A stretch of 45,351 nucleotides of DNA from Pedobacter westerhofensis (GTDB lineage Bacteria; Bacteroidota; Bacteroidia; Sphingobacteriales; Sphingobacteriaceae), in assembly GCF_900182595.1 (NCBI RefSeq), contig NZ_FXTN01000019.1:1-45351 (forward strand). The letters are read 5' to 3'. Every line of letters starts with the position of its first letter. Within the stretch, counting starts at the first letter, position 1. The notes beneath the pieces were generated by a model. That model saw nothing but the letters and a program-made list of their open reading frames with translations, was not told the origin of the DNA and did no database searches. A program made the translations under genes and the position numbers. Shown in pieces: positions 18,137 through 26,461 of this stretch.

Positions 18137-18934
18137 ATGAGAACTATAGCAGATGATACCAGGACAAATATCCTGGGCGAACAGTTCATTCCCGACCATG
18201 TTTTTATATACCTCGCCAAAGGAGCGATCCGTGTTTTTGATGGAAACAAAAGCCATACTTTCAAAGCGGGAGATGCCTGTATTGCCAGAAAAAACAGACT
18301 GGCAAAATATGAGTTGTTAGACAGCAAAGAGGGGTTTGAACCCATACTTTTTTGCTTTGATGAACCTTTTCTGCAAGAATTTCAGAAAAAGCACGGATCA
18401 GAACAAACATATGTTGCATCAACAGATACTTTTATCAAAATACCAAATTCAGACTTGATAAAAAGTTTTATCAAATCCGTAAAGCCTTATTATAAAGGGG
18501 TAATGCAGCTGGATGAAGCCTTTGAGGATGTAAAATACGAAGAGCTTTTAATTATACTGCTTAAAAGCCAGCCTGGGCTTGCCGCAGTTTTATTTGAGTT
18601 CAGAAAACCGGGTAAAATAGACCTGGAAGAATTTATGACCCGTAATTACAAATTCAATGTCAGCCTTAACCGGTTTGCCTATTTAACCGGTCGGAGTTTA
18701 TCTTCTTTTAAACGGGACTTCAAAACTATTTTCAACGATACACCCAATCATTGGTTAGTTCAGAAAAGACTGGAAGAAGCCTATTTTCTCATTGATAAAA
18801 AAAACCAGAAATCCTCTGACATTTACCTTAGCCTTGGCTTTGAAGATCTGTCACATTTTTCCTATTCATTTAAGCAATCATTTGGAATGACCCCCACAGA
18901 ACTTACAGACAAAAAGAAGGAGGCCAGTCGCTAG
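18137..18934 (+). CDS. AraC-family transcription regulator (intact copy 2)
   Basis: 265 residues. The N-terminal cupin-like effector domain has YLAKGAIRVFDG and TFKAGDACIARKNR; the C-terminal AraC domain has two HTHs (LNRFAYLTGRSLSSFKRDF at about 175-193; SSDIYLSLGFEDLSHFSYSF at about 226-245). It begins one base after the membrane-protein stop, so it is last in the epimerase operon and probably regulates it. The broken regulators at 12924 and 20445 are paralogues. Confidence 0.88.
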   Translation: MRTIADDTRTNILGEQFIPDHVFIYLAKGAIRVFDGNKSHTFKAGDACIARKNRLAKYELLDSKEGFEPILFCFDEPFLQEFQKKHGSEQTYVASTDTFIKIPNSDLIKSFIKSVKPYYKGVMQLDEAFEDVKYEELLIILLKSQPGLAAVLFEFRKPGKIDLEEFMTRNYKFNVSLNRFAYLTGRSLSSFKRDFKTIFNDTPNHWLVQKRLEEAYFLIDKKNQKSSDIYLSLGFEDLSHFSYSFKQSFGMTPTELTDKKKEASR

Positions 18935-19114
18935 CAGGCCGTTTTATTGAACATTCTGATGCAACTCCCCGCGATTAAATTGATCAGGCTACTGTCTTTA
19001 TCTGATTATTGCGGATCTTTGCAACATAAAATATCATAATAGGATCTCGGCGCCGGCAGGAATTAAGGACTTGAGCCGGTGGTACCAATATAAAAAACTA
19101 CAATTAACCAGAAA

Positions 19115-19840
19115 ATGAAATTATCAAACAACAAGATTTTAATAACTGGCGGTGCAAGCGGTATCGGCCGGGGAATGGTCGAAAAATTTATTAAAGAAAA
19201 CAATATGGTCATCATTTGCGGCCGGCGCGAGGATGTACTGGCTAACGTTGCAGCTAAACTTCCGGGCGTGATCACCAAACAATGTGATCTTTCGGTTGAA
19301 GCCGAGCGAATAGCGCTCTACAACTGGGTCGCTGAAAACCACAGCGATTTGAACGTGCTGGTCAATAATGCCGGCATTCAGAACTGGATAACTGTTGCCG
19401 AGGATGGCTTTTTTGAAAAGGCAAGCCAGGAAGTTGAGATCAACATTCTTGCTCCCCTCCATTTAACATCGCTTTTCCTGAAGCTGAAATCGCTCACCAC
19501 TATCCTGAATGTAACATCCGGGCTGGCCTTTATTCCTTTCTCCAAGGTTGGGGTATATAGCGCTACAAAGGCCTTTTTCCGTTCGTACACCCTGTCCTTA
19601 AGGCATCAGCTTAAAGATACCGGTATTGAGGTGATCGAGGTAATACCACCTGCGCTGAATACTGATCTTGGCGGGAAAGGTCTCCACGATGCTGCTCCCC
19701 CAGTGAGTGATTTCATTGACTCTATATTTGAGCAGTTGAAGAACGGTAGCACTGAACTTACCTTCGGTACAAGTGAGGCAAGGGCAAAAGTTAACAACGA
19801 TACCATAGCCGAATACTTTAGTAAGCTCAACCCAAGTTAA
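19115..19840 (+). CDS. SDR-family oxidoreductase, DltE-like
   Basis: 241 residues: TGGASGIGRG cofactor loop (about 11-20), CGRREDV, VNNAGIQNW (NNAG), Y-x3-K in VYSATKAFFRSY, and IPPALNTDLGG. A complete classical SDR of the group annotated DltE-like; substrate unknown. About 180 bp separate it from the upstream AraC gene, so it may be a separate transcript controlled by it. Confidence 0.88.
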   Translation: MKLSNNKILITGGASGIGRGMVEKFIKENNMVIICGRREDVLANVAAKLPGVITKQCDLSVEAERIALYNWVAENHSDLNVLVNNAGIQNWITVAEDGFFEKASQEVEINILAPLHLTSLFLKLKSLTTILNVTSGLAFIPFSKVGVYSATKAFFRSYTLSLRHQLKDTGIEVIEVIPPALNTDLGGKGLHDAAPPVSDFIDSIFEQLKNGSTELTFGTSEARAKVNNDTIAEYFSKLNPS

Positions 19841-19856
19841 AGCGTAATGAAAACTA

Positions 19857-20106
19857 AGCCGCCACCCAGCGGAACTAAGCCAGATTTTCTTAGTCGTTGT
19901 TCTGATCTGGTATCTCATCCTATATGCGACAGAGCGATGAAAAAATGTTAGGTGGATTTAGATTCACTAATACCTCGGAACAGGTTGCGGAAATTATCTG
20001 CGAAGCTGCGACCGATAATAAGACCAGCGGCTACTTTGCTGGTGAGAATGCTAAAGCAACTTATGCAAGACGCATGGAAATAGGCGGCAGACCTGAGTAT
20101 ATCTAA
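19857..20106 (+). pseudogene. SDR C-terminal fragment, frameshifted
   Basis: Translation PSGTKPDFLSRCSDLVSHP, a shift near 19942, then MLGGFRFTNTSEQVAEIICE and AKATYARRMEIGG. It closely follows the C-terminal third of the SDR at 15295. The N-terminal two thirds are absent, and it sits immediately after a different SDR gene, so it marks a recombination junction between paralogues. Confidence 0.75.
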
Positions 20107-20444
20107 CGCTGCCAAACATGGTATTTGAAAAAAGTACAATCTAAATCACTCACAGAAATCTGTTACGAGAATCAGTTCTTCCCGGTGAGTCCGATGCCTC
20201 TTTTTGCATAAATCTTTTAAGGCAATTTTATGGTGAAACAAGGATTAAACGCTCAAAAAAACGTTAAAACAGGCATTAGGTGTTTGACTGTGCTACCACT
20301 CAGCCCGCTGACAATAAAAAGCGCTGATTTTCGGCGCTTTTTGTTTTGTAGAGAGATAGCGATGTCGAACACTTTAATGGCGTGGAGCATAGAAACAATG
20401 TGAATTTTAATATCGCCTATACCGGCGATTATGCAGATCAACTA
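20107..20444. other. Intergenic stretch with terminator and an unassigned coding-like remnant
   Basis: No full gene. A stop-to-stop frame (about 20351-20455, +) reads DVEHFNGVEHRNNVNFNIAY then TGDYADQLLS and looks like the tail of a protein, family not recognised. A strong hairpin lies at 20316-20342. Confidence 0.35.
20316..20342 (+). terminator. Rho-independent-type terminator
   Basis: AAAAAGCGC, loop TGATTTTCG, GCGCTTTTT, then GTTTTG. It works in either direction by sequence and lies between the SDR remnant and the minus-strand AraC remnant. Confidence 0.65.
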
Positions 20445-21089
20445 TTATCTGTCAGGTATTTTTCTGTCGGCAAGCTTTGTTGGTGTCACCCCAAATTGTT
20501 TTTTGAAAGCGTATGAGAAATGAGATAAGTTTTCAAAGCCAACTTCGTAAAAAATATCAATTGGCTTCCTGTGTTTTTCAGTAAGTGGATAATGTGCCAA
20601 TTCTAAACGCTTTTTAGTTAACCAATTTTGTGGAGTTGTATTGAATGCCCTTTTAAAATCCCGTTTAAAAGTTGTTAAACTTCTGCCTGTCAAATAGCTA
20701 AACTTTTCCAAAGGCATATTGAACATATAGTTCCGTTCCATAAATCCAGCAAGGTTGATTTTGTTTGGTTCAGAAAAGTCAGATAAAATGTTGTCAATTC
20801 CCTTATTTATGGAACGCAGGACAGTAACAGCTTCCTGTATTTTCAACTTAGAGAGTTCTTGCGGTAATTTATAGTCCAATTCAAAATAGGGAAGAATGGA
20901 AGCAAAAAAGCTATCTCATAAAGGGCTTTTCGGCAACTGAATAATTTTACCACTTTTGAAAGTTGAAGTGACTTTCAAGTTTTTATTTTCGTAAAATTCC
21001 CTTAAAATCTCATTAGTTAGCTTTATTACAATAGCCTTATAAGGCAGGCCGTCCTTTTCATATTTAATTAGTGTGGCTATTGGCCACAT
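20445..21089 (-). pseudogene. AraC-family regulator, 5'-truncated with in-frame TGA (copy 3)
   Basis: The C-terminal AraC DNA-binding part is intact (LEKFSYLTGRSLTTFKRDF; IDIFYEVGFENLSHFSYAF). Upstream the same frame continues DSFFASILPYFELDYKLPQ, preceded by TGA (20916-20918), then KIIQLPKSPL back to ATG 21089 (MWPIATLIKYEKDG). Copy 1 has HPLIESYLASLLPYFELQ here, so TGA replaces a single codon. The first 60 or so residues (cupin part) are missing. Confidence 0.75.
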
Positions 21090-21140
21090 CATTTATACCT
21101 GTTTCGACATGAAGAGTTTACATCAAAGTATTATGGGTGA

Positions 21141-21539
21141 ACGGGTTCGATATCACGCAATACAGCGGATTATCTAAAACAAATAGACATTCCCTATACT
21201 TTAATGAACAGTACCATGTATGCTGACATGATCCCCTTTCTTGTAGGAAAGGATATATTAAATAATGGTATTTCCATTCCAGCCGGAAATGGCAGAACTC
21301 CCTTTTTGCCAATAAAAGAAATGGCTGAAGCGAATGCCGTTGTATTGACTACTCCAGGTCATGAAAATAAAGAATATGTCATCGCTACAGAAATCGCTTT
21401 CTCCGCCGCTGAGATCGCTGACCTGCTATCAGACATTACCGGAGAAACAATAGCTTATCACCAACCGGAGGTAAGTTCATATTTCGTAGAGCTTATCCAG
21501 ACCGGTGCTTTTCTCCAGAAAACTTCCATTGCTTTCTGA
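21141..21539 (+). pseudogene. NmrA-like NAD(P)-binding protein, central/C-terminal fragment
   Basis: ADYLKQIDIPYTLMNSTMYA, then FLVGKDILNNG, AGNGRTPFLPIKEMAEAN and a VLTTPGHENKEYVIA segment follow the middle of NmrA/SDR_a5-type quinone-oxidoreductase-like proteins. The N-terminal dinucleotide motif is missing, and the C-terminus ends at a junction near 21505 with a TetR start on the other strand. Confidence 0.65.
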
Positions 21540-21577
21540 ATTGCTTCATCCTCGTTGAATTCCAGGGTCCTTGCCAT
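21506..21577 (-). pseudogene. TetR-family regulator, N-terminal fragment
   Basis: ATG 21577 opens MARTLEFNEDEAIQKAMEVF and WRK, the typical first helix of Bacteroidota/Proteobacteria TetR regulators with an FWxKGY continuation. After about 24 residues the sequence belongs to the NmrA fragment. TetR regulators often sit beside NmrA-like oxidoreductases, so a deletion may have fused two convergent genes. Confidence 0.6.
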
Positions 21578-21697
21578 ATCGGAGACAAAGGTAAAACGAT
21601 TGATTTAAAATGTGATTTTTTTTTCACCCAATTAGATGTTGATCTCTCATGAATGACAATCGCACCGTTCTTAAATTATTCCAACAGAGATATTTTA

Positions 21698-21808
21698 TTA
21701 TGATCTTACACTATCCCCGCTAAGCGCTACCGAGAAATTCACTACCTTTTGTTCCTCCGACACGTTGCGCACCTGCGCATTCCTTGTCAGCCTTCCAATG
21801 ATTTTCAT
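21698..21808 (-). pseudogene. ssb: Single-stranded DNA-binding protein, N-terminal fragment
   Basis: ATG 21808: MKIIGRLTRNAQVRNVSEEQ then KVVNFSVALSG, the first strands of an SSB OB fold as found in Bacteroidota conjugative elements. It stops after 36 codons at TAA where more than 70 residues are still expected. Confidence 0.6.
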
Positions 21809-21865
21809 AATCGAAAAGTTTTAAAATGTTAATCCCTTTTATTTGCTGCCCCAATCGCCCAAAAT

Positions 21866-21940
21866 TTATTCGGCAATGAGAGGGGGGCTGTTCGTTTTGC
21901 CTTGTAGTTGCTGTTTGATATTGTTGTTCATACCTGACAT
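21866..21940 (-). CDS. Very short ORF upstream of the ssb fragment
   Basis: 24 codons from ATG 21940: MSGMNNNIKQQLQGKTNSPP then LIAE. It lies just before ssb on the same strand. It may be a gene start or a real small protein of the same integrative element; no family recognised. Confidence 0.2.
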   Translation of the reverse strand: MSGMNNNIKQQLQGKTNSPPLIAE

Positions 21941-22106
21941 TTTTTTATTCGTGTAAAGAGCCGGAGTATGCTGGTTTCGTTTCAAGGGCAGAATAAGGCT
22001 GTCACTCAGGGAGTAAGTGTAAGTAGCAACTTTGTACCATCAATTTTTAGCAAAAGTAATTCACCAGCGGATTAGCTAAAAACGGAAAAAGGCCGCATCT
22101 TTTGGT

Positions 22107-23678
22107 GTGAAACAAAATCGATGTCGGCCTCTTAATAAAAACAGAGTTTTTATGTGGTACAAAGTTAAAGAATTATTTGAATCGGGCTTAAATGTAAGTC
22201 AGATTCATGTGGAAACAGGATTGGATCGGGCAACAGTCCGCAAGTACAGGTCGCTTTCTGAAAAGGGTTTTCATGATTGGATTTCCCGTCCAAGAAATTT
22301 ACCTAAGAAGCTTTCTGTTTATTATAACTATGTCAAGGAGAGCCTTGAACTGCAACCCTATTTGTCTTCGTCGCAAATAGAAGACCGTCTGATGGAGCGC
22401 TATCCAGATCTTCCGGCAGTGCACAGCAAGACCATTTATAATTTCGTAAAGAATATCCGTCTGGAGCATGGTCTAGTCAAGTACAAGGATAAAGATGCCC
22501 GTGACTATGAAAAGCTGCCCGAGACACCTTATGGTCAGCAGGCGCAGGTAGACTTTGGCCAAGCTTTAATGCAGAACGATACGAGTTATCAGATGAAGGT
22601 ATATTTCTTTGCTATGGTATTGAGCCGGTCCCGGCAAAAGTTCATTTACTTTCAGCGTCACGCATTTACTACTGCCACAGCTATTTATGCCCACGAATTA
22701 GTTTTTGAATTCTTTCGTGGCATACCCGGGGAGATTATTTATGATCAGGATCGGGTCTTTATCCAGGAGGAAAATTTGGGCGATATCTTGCTGACCGATG
22801 GCTTTCGGAGTTTTTGTGACAGTAATCCTTTTAAGCCTATATTCTGCAGAAAGGCAGATCCGGAGTCAAAGGGGAAGATAGAAAACGTGATCAAGTATGT
22901 AAAACACAACTTTCTGCGAGGCCGTCTGTATAAATCAGTTGGGATCTTGCAAAAAGAAGCATTGGAATGGTTGAAACGTCGCGGCAATGGAAAAATACAT
23001 GGTAGTACCGGTAAAATTCCTCAGAAGGAATGGCTGATTGAACAAAGGCACCTGCAGCAAAATACCACTGCTCCAGTATTGCCTAAAACGATGCTGCCTG
23101 AATACTTTGTCCGTAAAGACAACTGCATTACCTACCGGGGCAATTATTATAGTCTCCCTTCAGGAACTTATAGCGGGCCGGGCGCCAAAGTATTGCTGGA
23201 AATTAAAGGAAGCAGCATGTGTATTTATAGTGTAACCAGACAGGTACTGGCACAGCATGTAATATCTCAGCAGAAAGGCTGCCTTGTACGTTTAGAAACC
23301 CACAGAAGACCCAGTGGTATAAAAGTGGAACAAACCCATGCGGAGGTTACCGCACTCCTAAACCATAATAACGCAGCCCTTTATCTTTCTCTTTTGAAAG
23401 AAGATCGGCCCCGGTATTTTCATGACAGCTTAAAAGTGATACTTAAAGGTCTGAAAGGCGCTTCACAACAAGCGATGGCTATCACTCTGGATATTTGTCT
23501 GGAAAACAAGATCTACAATGCTTATGAATTTGGGCAGGTGCTCAGCCTTCAAAAGAGAATGTATAACCCAGAGTCTGGATATCTGAAAATGGCGATCCGC
23601 ATGCATCCTGATCATTTACAACAGGGCATGGACCCAGAAACAAGTAATATCAATTACTATGAATCAATACTTAAATAG
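22107..23678 (+). CDS. istA: IS21-family transposase IstA
   Basis: 523 residues if GTG 22107 is used; ATG 22152 (MWYKVKELFESG) is an equally good start. An N-terminal HTH (NVSQIHVETGLDRATVRKY) binds the IS ends. The rve integrase core has acidic residues in QAQVDFGQAL, GEIIYDQDRVF and DPESKGKIENVIK (the DDE catalytic set). A C-terminal Mu-transposase-like beta domain follows (RKDNCITYRGNYYSLPSGTY). It performs cut-and-paste or replicative transposition with IstB. Confidence 0.93.
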   Translation: MKQNRCRPLNKNRVFMWYKVKELFESGLNVSQIHVETGLDRATVRKYRSLSEKGFHDWISRPRNLPKKLSVYYNYVKESLELQPYLSSSQIEDRLMERYPDLPAVHSKTIYNFVKNIRLEHGLVKYKDKDARDYEKLPETPYGQQAQVDFGQALMQNDTSYQMKVYFFAMVLSRSRQKFIYFQRHAFTTATAIYAHELVFEFFRGIPGEIIYDQDRVFIQEENLGDILLTDGFRSFCDSNPFKPIFCRKADPESKGKIENVIKYVKHNFLRGRLYKSVGILQKEALEWLKRRGNGKIHGSTGKIPQKEWLIEQRHLQQNTTAPVLPKTMLPEYFVRKDNCITYRGNYYSLPSGTYSGPGAKVLLEIKGSSMCIYSVTRQVLAQHVISQQKGCLVRLETHRRPSGIKVEQTHAEVTALLNHNNAALYLSLLKEDRPRYFHDSLKVILKGLKGASQQAMAITLDICLENKIYNAYEFGQVLSLQKRMYNPESGYLKMAIRMHPDHLQQGMDPETSNINYYESILK

Positions 23679-23680
23679 CA

Positions 23681-24454
23681 ATGGAACAAATCAAACAAAT
23701 TAAAGCACATGCAGAAACCCTGCGGCTAACTAATCTCAAAAGAGCACCCGAAGAGATCATACATCAGGCGCAGCTGGATAAACCGTCCTATATGGACTTT
23801 ATTATGGGAATATTGCAAACTGAGGTAAACTACCGTAAATCAGCAGATCTGGAAAGAAGAATCCGACTGGCTAAACTTCCCAAACACAATGATCTGGATA
23901 CCTATGACTTTAACGTATCCAATGGAATCTTGAAGGCAGAACTTGCCCAATTAAGAGAATTATTGTGGCTAGAGCAAAATTATAATCTCATATTGATGGG
24001 GCCTAGCGGTACCGGAAAAACATATCTAGGGGCAGGTCTGATCCATGATGCACTGATCGCCGGATATCGGGCGTACTTCCTGAGCATGGAAGAGCTCACC
24101 AATATTCTTAAGATGAAAGACATCACGGTATCTGCTATGAATGCCTATAATCGTCTCTTAAAAGCTCATGTGCTGGCGATTGATGATATTATGCTTTTCC
24201 CAATCAATAAGGCGCAAGCTGTGGCTTTCTTTAATATGATCAATCATCTCCATGAGCAAGCCTCCATTATCATAACCACAAATAAATCTCCAAAACAATG
24301 GGCTGAAACTCTAGAAGATGAGGTGTTGGCTACAGCATTACTGGACAGACTACTCTATCGATGTGAAGTGGTCAAGCTGAAAGGTGCCAGCTACAGAATG
24401 GAAAATAGAAAAACTATTTTCCCAGAGAAAACACAGGAAATAAAACAGGTCTAA
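23681..24454 (+). CDS. istB: IS21-family helper ATPase IstB
   Basis: 257 residues of the DnaA/IstB AAA+ group. Walker A GPSGTGKT (107-114) and Walker B VLAIDDIM are present; an N-terminal helical part precedes them. It begins two bases after the istA stop, which suggests coupled translation. IstB delivers target DNA to IstA. Confidence 0.93.
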   Translation: MEQIKQIKAHAETLRLTNLKRAPEEIIHQAQLDKPSYMDFIMGILQTEVNYRKSADLERRIRLAKLPKHNDLDTYDFNVSNGILKAELAQLRELLWLEQNYNLILMGPSGTGKTYLGAGLIHDALIAGYRAYFLSMEELTNILKMKDITVSAMNAYNRLLKAHVLAIDDIMLFPINKAQAVAFFNMINHLHEQASIIITTNKSPKQWAETLEDEVLATALLDRLLYRCEVVKLKGASYRMENRKTIFPEKTQEIKQV

Positions 24455-24815
24455 TGCTTATATTTTTTGGTTAAAAGTGGTGAATTACTTTTGCTAAAAA
24501 TTGATGAAAGTAAATTTGCTATTTACAGTAAGGTTTTGCGCAAAAAATACTACCAACCAACGGGAGTGATTTTTTGCCAAACCCGGAGGACCTGACCTTG
24601 AAACCCAAAAAGGGGGTGGCCATAACTTCGCCCTTAAGAAACGGTGACCAGCACACGGCTCGCTGCAAAGGGATAAAGTGGAAGGGATATACGGCAAAGC
24701 ATCACCGCAAGCCGGGACAATCCTGCCTGCCGATGCCCTAAACTATCTTTAGTATTTCTATACGATGTGTTTGACGCTGCCCGCTAAAGTGCTCCTACAG
24801 GTATTTATGAAAGCA

Positions 24816-24839
24816 AAAATCCGGCACTTGCCGGATTTT
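24816..24839. terminator. Symmetric terminator hairpin
   Basis: AAAATCCGGC / GCCGGATTTT with a 4-nt loop, flanked by A and T runs so it could end transcripts from both sides. Confidence 0.6.
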
Positions 24840-25162
24840 AAAAAAATATTATACATTAAATAGAGGATGCAGTTTTAACAGTAACGCATCAGGGATTAAA
24901 AAAAATCCTTTTCTGAAAGAAAACATTGCAGTGTAAAGCCCGGCCGCAGGGATGCACAAACGATTTATTTAATATGTGTAAGAAAAACTATAAAGGGCGC
25001 AAGCTAATATCATCGTCGTTACTAAAATTGAACCGCCGCGTCAGAAAGTCCTGTATCGTGGTAAAATCGGGATAGGCGGATTTACTTTCAAGATTTCAGT
25101 TGTTTAACATCACAAGGGCTACCTGTTTCAACTGGAAAATAAAAAGGTTTCCATAAAAATAA

Positions 25163-25324
25163 TCAGGGGCACTGTATGTTATTATCACGTTTATCTGTTT
25201 TCGCGATCCGATCTAATGTTGTCTTAAGCTCGGCTTGCACTTCACCCATGGATATGAAAGCTTTGCCGGCCGTATCATCGATGTTCCTTTTAAACAATAA
25301 CAAAGAGCACTGTTTGTAGTATTT
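25163..25324 (-). pseudogene. C-terminal remnant of an unknown protein
   Basis: A 53-residue frame with no start codon: KRNIDDTAGKAFISMGEVQA then ELKTTLDRIAKTDKRDNNI and TGA. Helical and charged, gene-like. No family recognised; probably part of a lost integrative element. Confidence 0.3.
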
Positions 25325-25502
25325 TTATTTACGGGCGGATTGGATCACGGGCCGAGCACCTGTGCAAAGGTTTCTGATATCAAGTTAATACCACGTGATG
25401 ATCACCTTTTGACAAATTAATGAAATAATAGGGTTTTAAAATAATTAATAATTATTACTGCCTAGGGTGAAGGCTCTTATCCATACTGTATTGCTTCTAA
25501 AC

Positions 25503-25796
25503 TTAATTTTTGCCTTTCAGTTTTTTCATAAACTGCCCAAAAGCTGGTTTCAATTCTTCAAAGAGAGCATTGTCTTTGTACTTCAGCATGACTTCACTGA
25601 AAAGTTTAATCCCTAATGCAAATTCCATTGCTGCTTCGCTGTCTTCCAGAATATTTTTTTCCTGCATTTTTTCTATTATGCCGAAAACATCATCATGGTT
25701 TTCAAACTCAAATTCCAGTATTTTTGTTGCGGGTCTACCATCCTTTAATTCTACTTCCTGTAGATGGATCTTGTAAACATTATTCTTTTTATTCAT
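25503..25796 (-). CDS. DUF3861 family protein
   Basis: 97 residues: YKIHLQEVELKDGRPATKIL, ENHDDVFGIIEKMQ, FALGIKLFSEVMLKYKD and FEELKPAFGQFMKKLKG follow the DUF3861 profile over its whole length. Small cytoplasmic protein of unknown role. It lies 78 bp after the Crp-type gene on the same strand and may share its transcript. Confidence 0.8.
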   Translation of the reverse strand: MNKKNNVYKIHLQEVELKDGRPATKILEFEFENHDDVFGIIEKMQEKNILEDSEAAMEFALGIKLFSEVMLKYKDNALFEELKPAFGQFMKKLKGKN

Positions 25797-25873
25797 TTCA
25801 ATATTTAAATTTATAAGTTCATTAGTACTGATAATAATTAAACGATCCTAACTTATTGTGTCAAGCTATTTAA

Positions 25874-26452
25874 TCAGGTTTTTGACTTCATTCGACTCAG
25901 AGTTTCCGGTGACATATTTAGATAGGATGCCACTATTTTGTTGGGCAAACGCTTTACAATCTCCGGATTCATAGTCAACAGTTCCTTATACCTTTCAGCT
26001 GCATCTTTCATGATCTCCCTGTGATAAATACTCAGGTTGTTCAGATAAGCATATTCCAGGTATTTCCGGAAAAACTTCTCCCATGCGCCGATCAGGTTCA
26101 GCAAATAATAAAAGTCCTTTCTACTGATCCTTAACAGCTGCGTATCCTCCAAAACCTGGAGCGCCTCCATCGATGGGTTCTGCGAAATAAAGCTTGCCAG
26201 TCCGGTTGCAAACTGGTTTTCAAACGTGATATTCCTGGTCATGTCTAATCCATCGTCCCGAACGAAAAAGATCCTTACACATCCTTTAACAACGAAATTC
26301 ATATGATCATTAACCTGCCCGATCTCGACCAGCACCTCATTGCGGAGGTGGCTGGAAGGCTTGAAATAATCCAGGACCAACTCCAGCTGTTCATCTGTTA
26401 AATAGGTTACATTACGTATATGATCTGCCAGCTTTTCTTTACCTGTGGTCAT
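25874..26452 (-). CDS. Crp/Fnr-family cyclic-nucleotide-binding regulator
   Basis: About 192 residues. A cNMP-binding beta-roll (VLVEIGQVNDHMNFVVKGCV, DMTRNITFENQFATG) is followed by a dimer helix and a C-terminal HTH (NKIVASYLNMSPETLSRMK). It matches the Bacteroidota Crp type that usually lacks clear cAMP-contact residues, so its ligand is unknown. ATG 26452 is preferred to TTG 26455. It begins nine bases after the MFS gene stop, so it is co-transcribed and may control efflux. Confidence 0.85.
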   Translation of the reverse strand: MTTGKEKLADHIRNVTYLTDEQLELVLDYFKPSSHLRNEVLVEIGQVNDHMNFVVKGCVRIFFVRDDGLDMTRNITFENQFATGLASFISQNPSMEALQVLEDTQLLRISRKDFYYLLNLIGAWEKFFRKYLEYAYLNNLSIYHREIMKDAAERYKELLTMNPEIVKRLPNKIVASYLNMSPETLSRMKSKT

Positions 26453-26461
26453 CAAACAAAT

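Larger units (their letters stand above)
22018..24527 (+). mobile_element. Complete IS21-family element with 5-bp target duplication
   Basis: Ends are TGTAAGTAGCAAC at 22018 and, reverse-complemented, TGTAAATAGCAAA at 24527. Internal perfect 29-bp inverted repeats lie at 22038-22066 and 24478-24506. GTAAG occurs immediately outside both ends (22013-22017 and 24528-24532), a direct target duplication. It contains istA and istB without disruptions, so it may be active and recent. Confidence 0.92.
24528..25502. other. 975-bp stretch without a supportable intact gene
   Basis: Directly after IS21 a short coding-like plus-strand piece (PTGVIFCQTR in one frame, AKPGGPDLETQKGGGHNFAL in another, 24555-24650) may be the interrupted host element. 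A palindromic hairpin lies at 24816-24839. A minus-strand C-terminal remnant lies at 25163-25324. The rest is low in coding signal. Confidence 0.4.
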
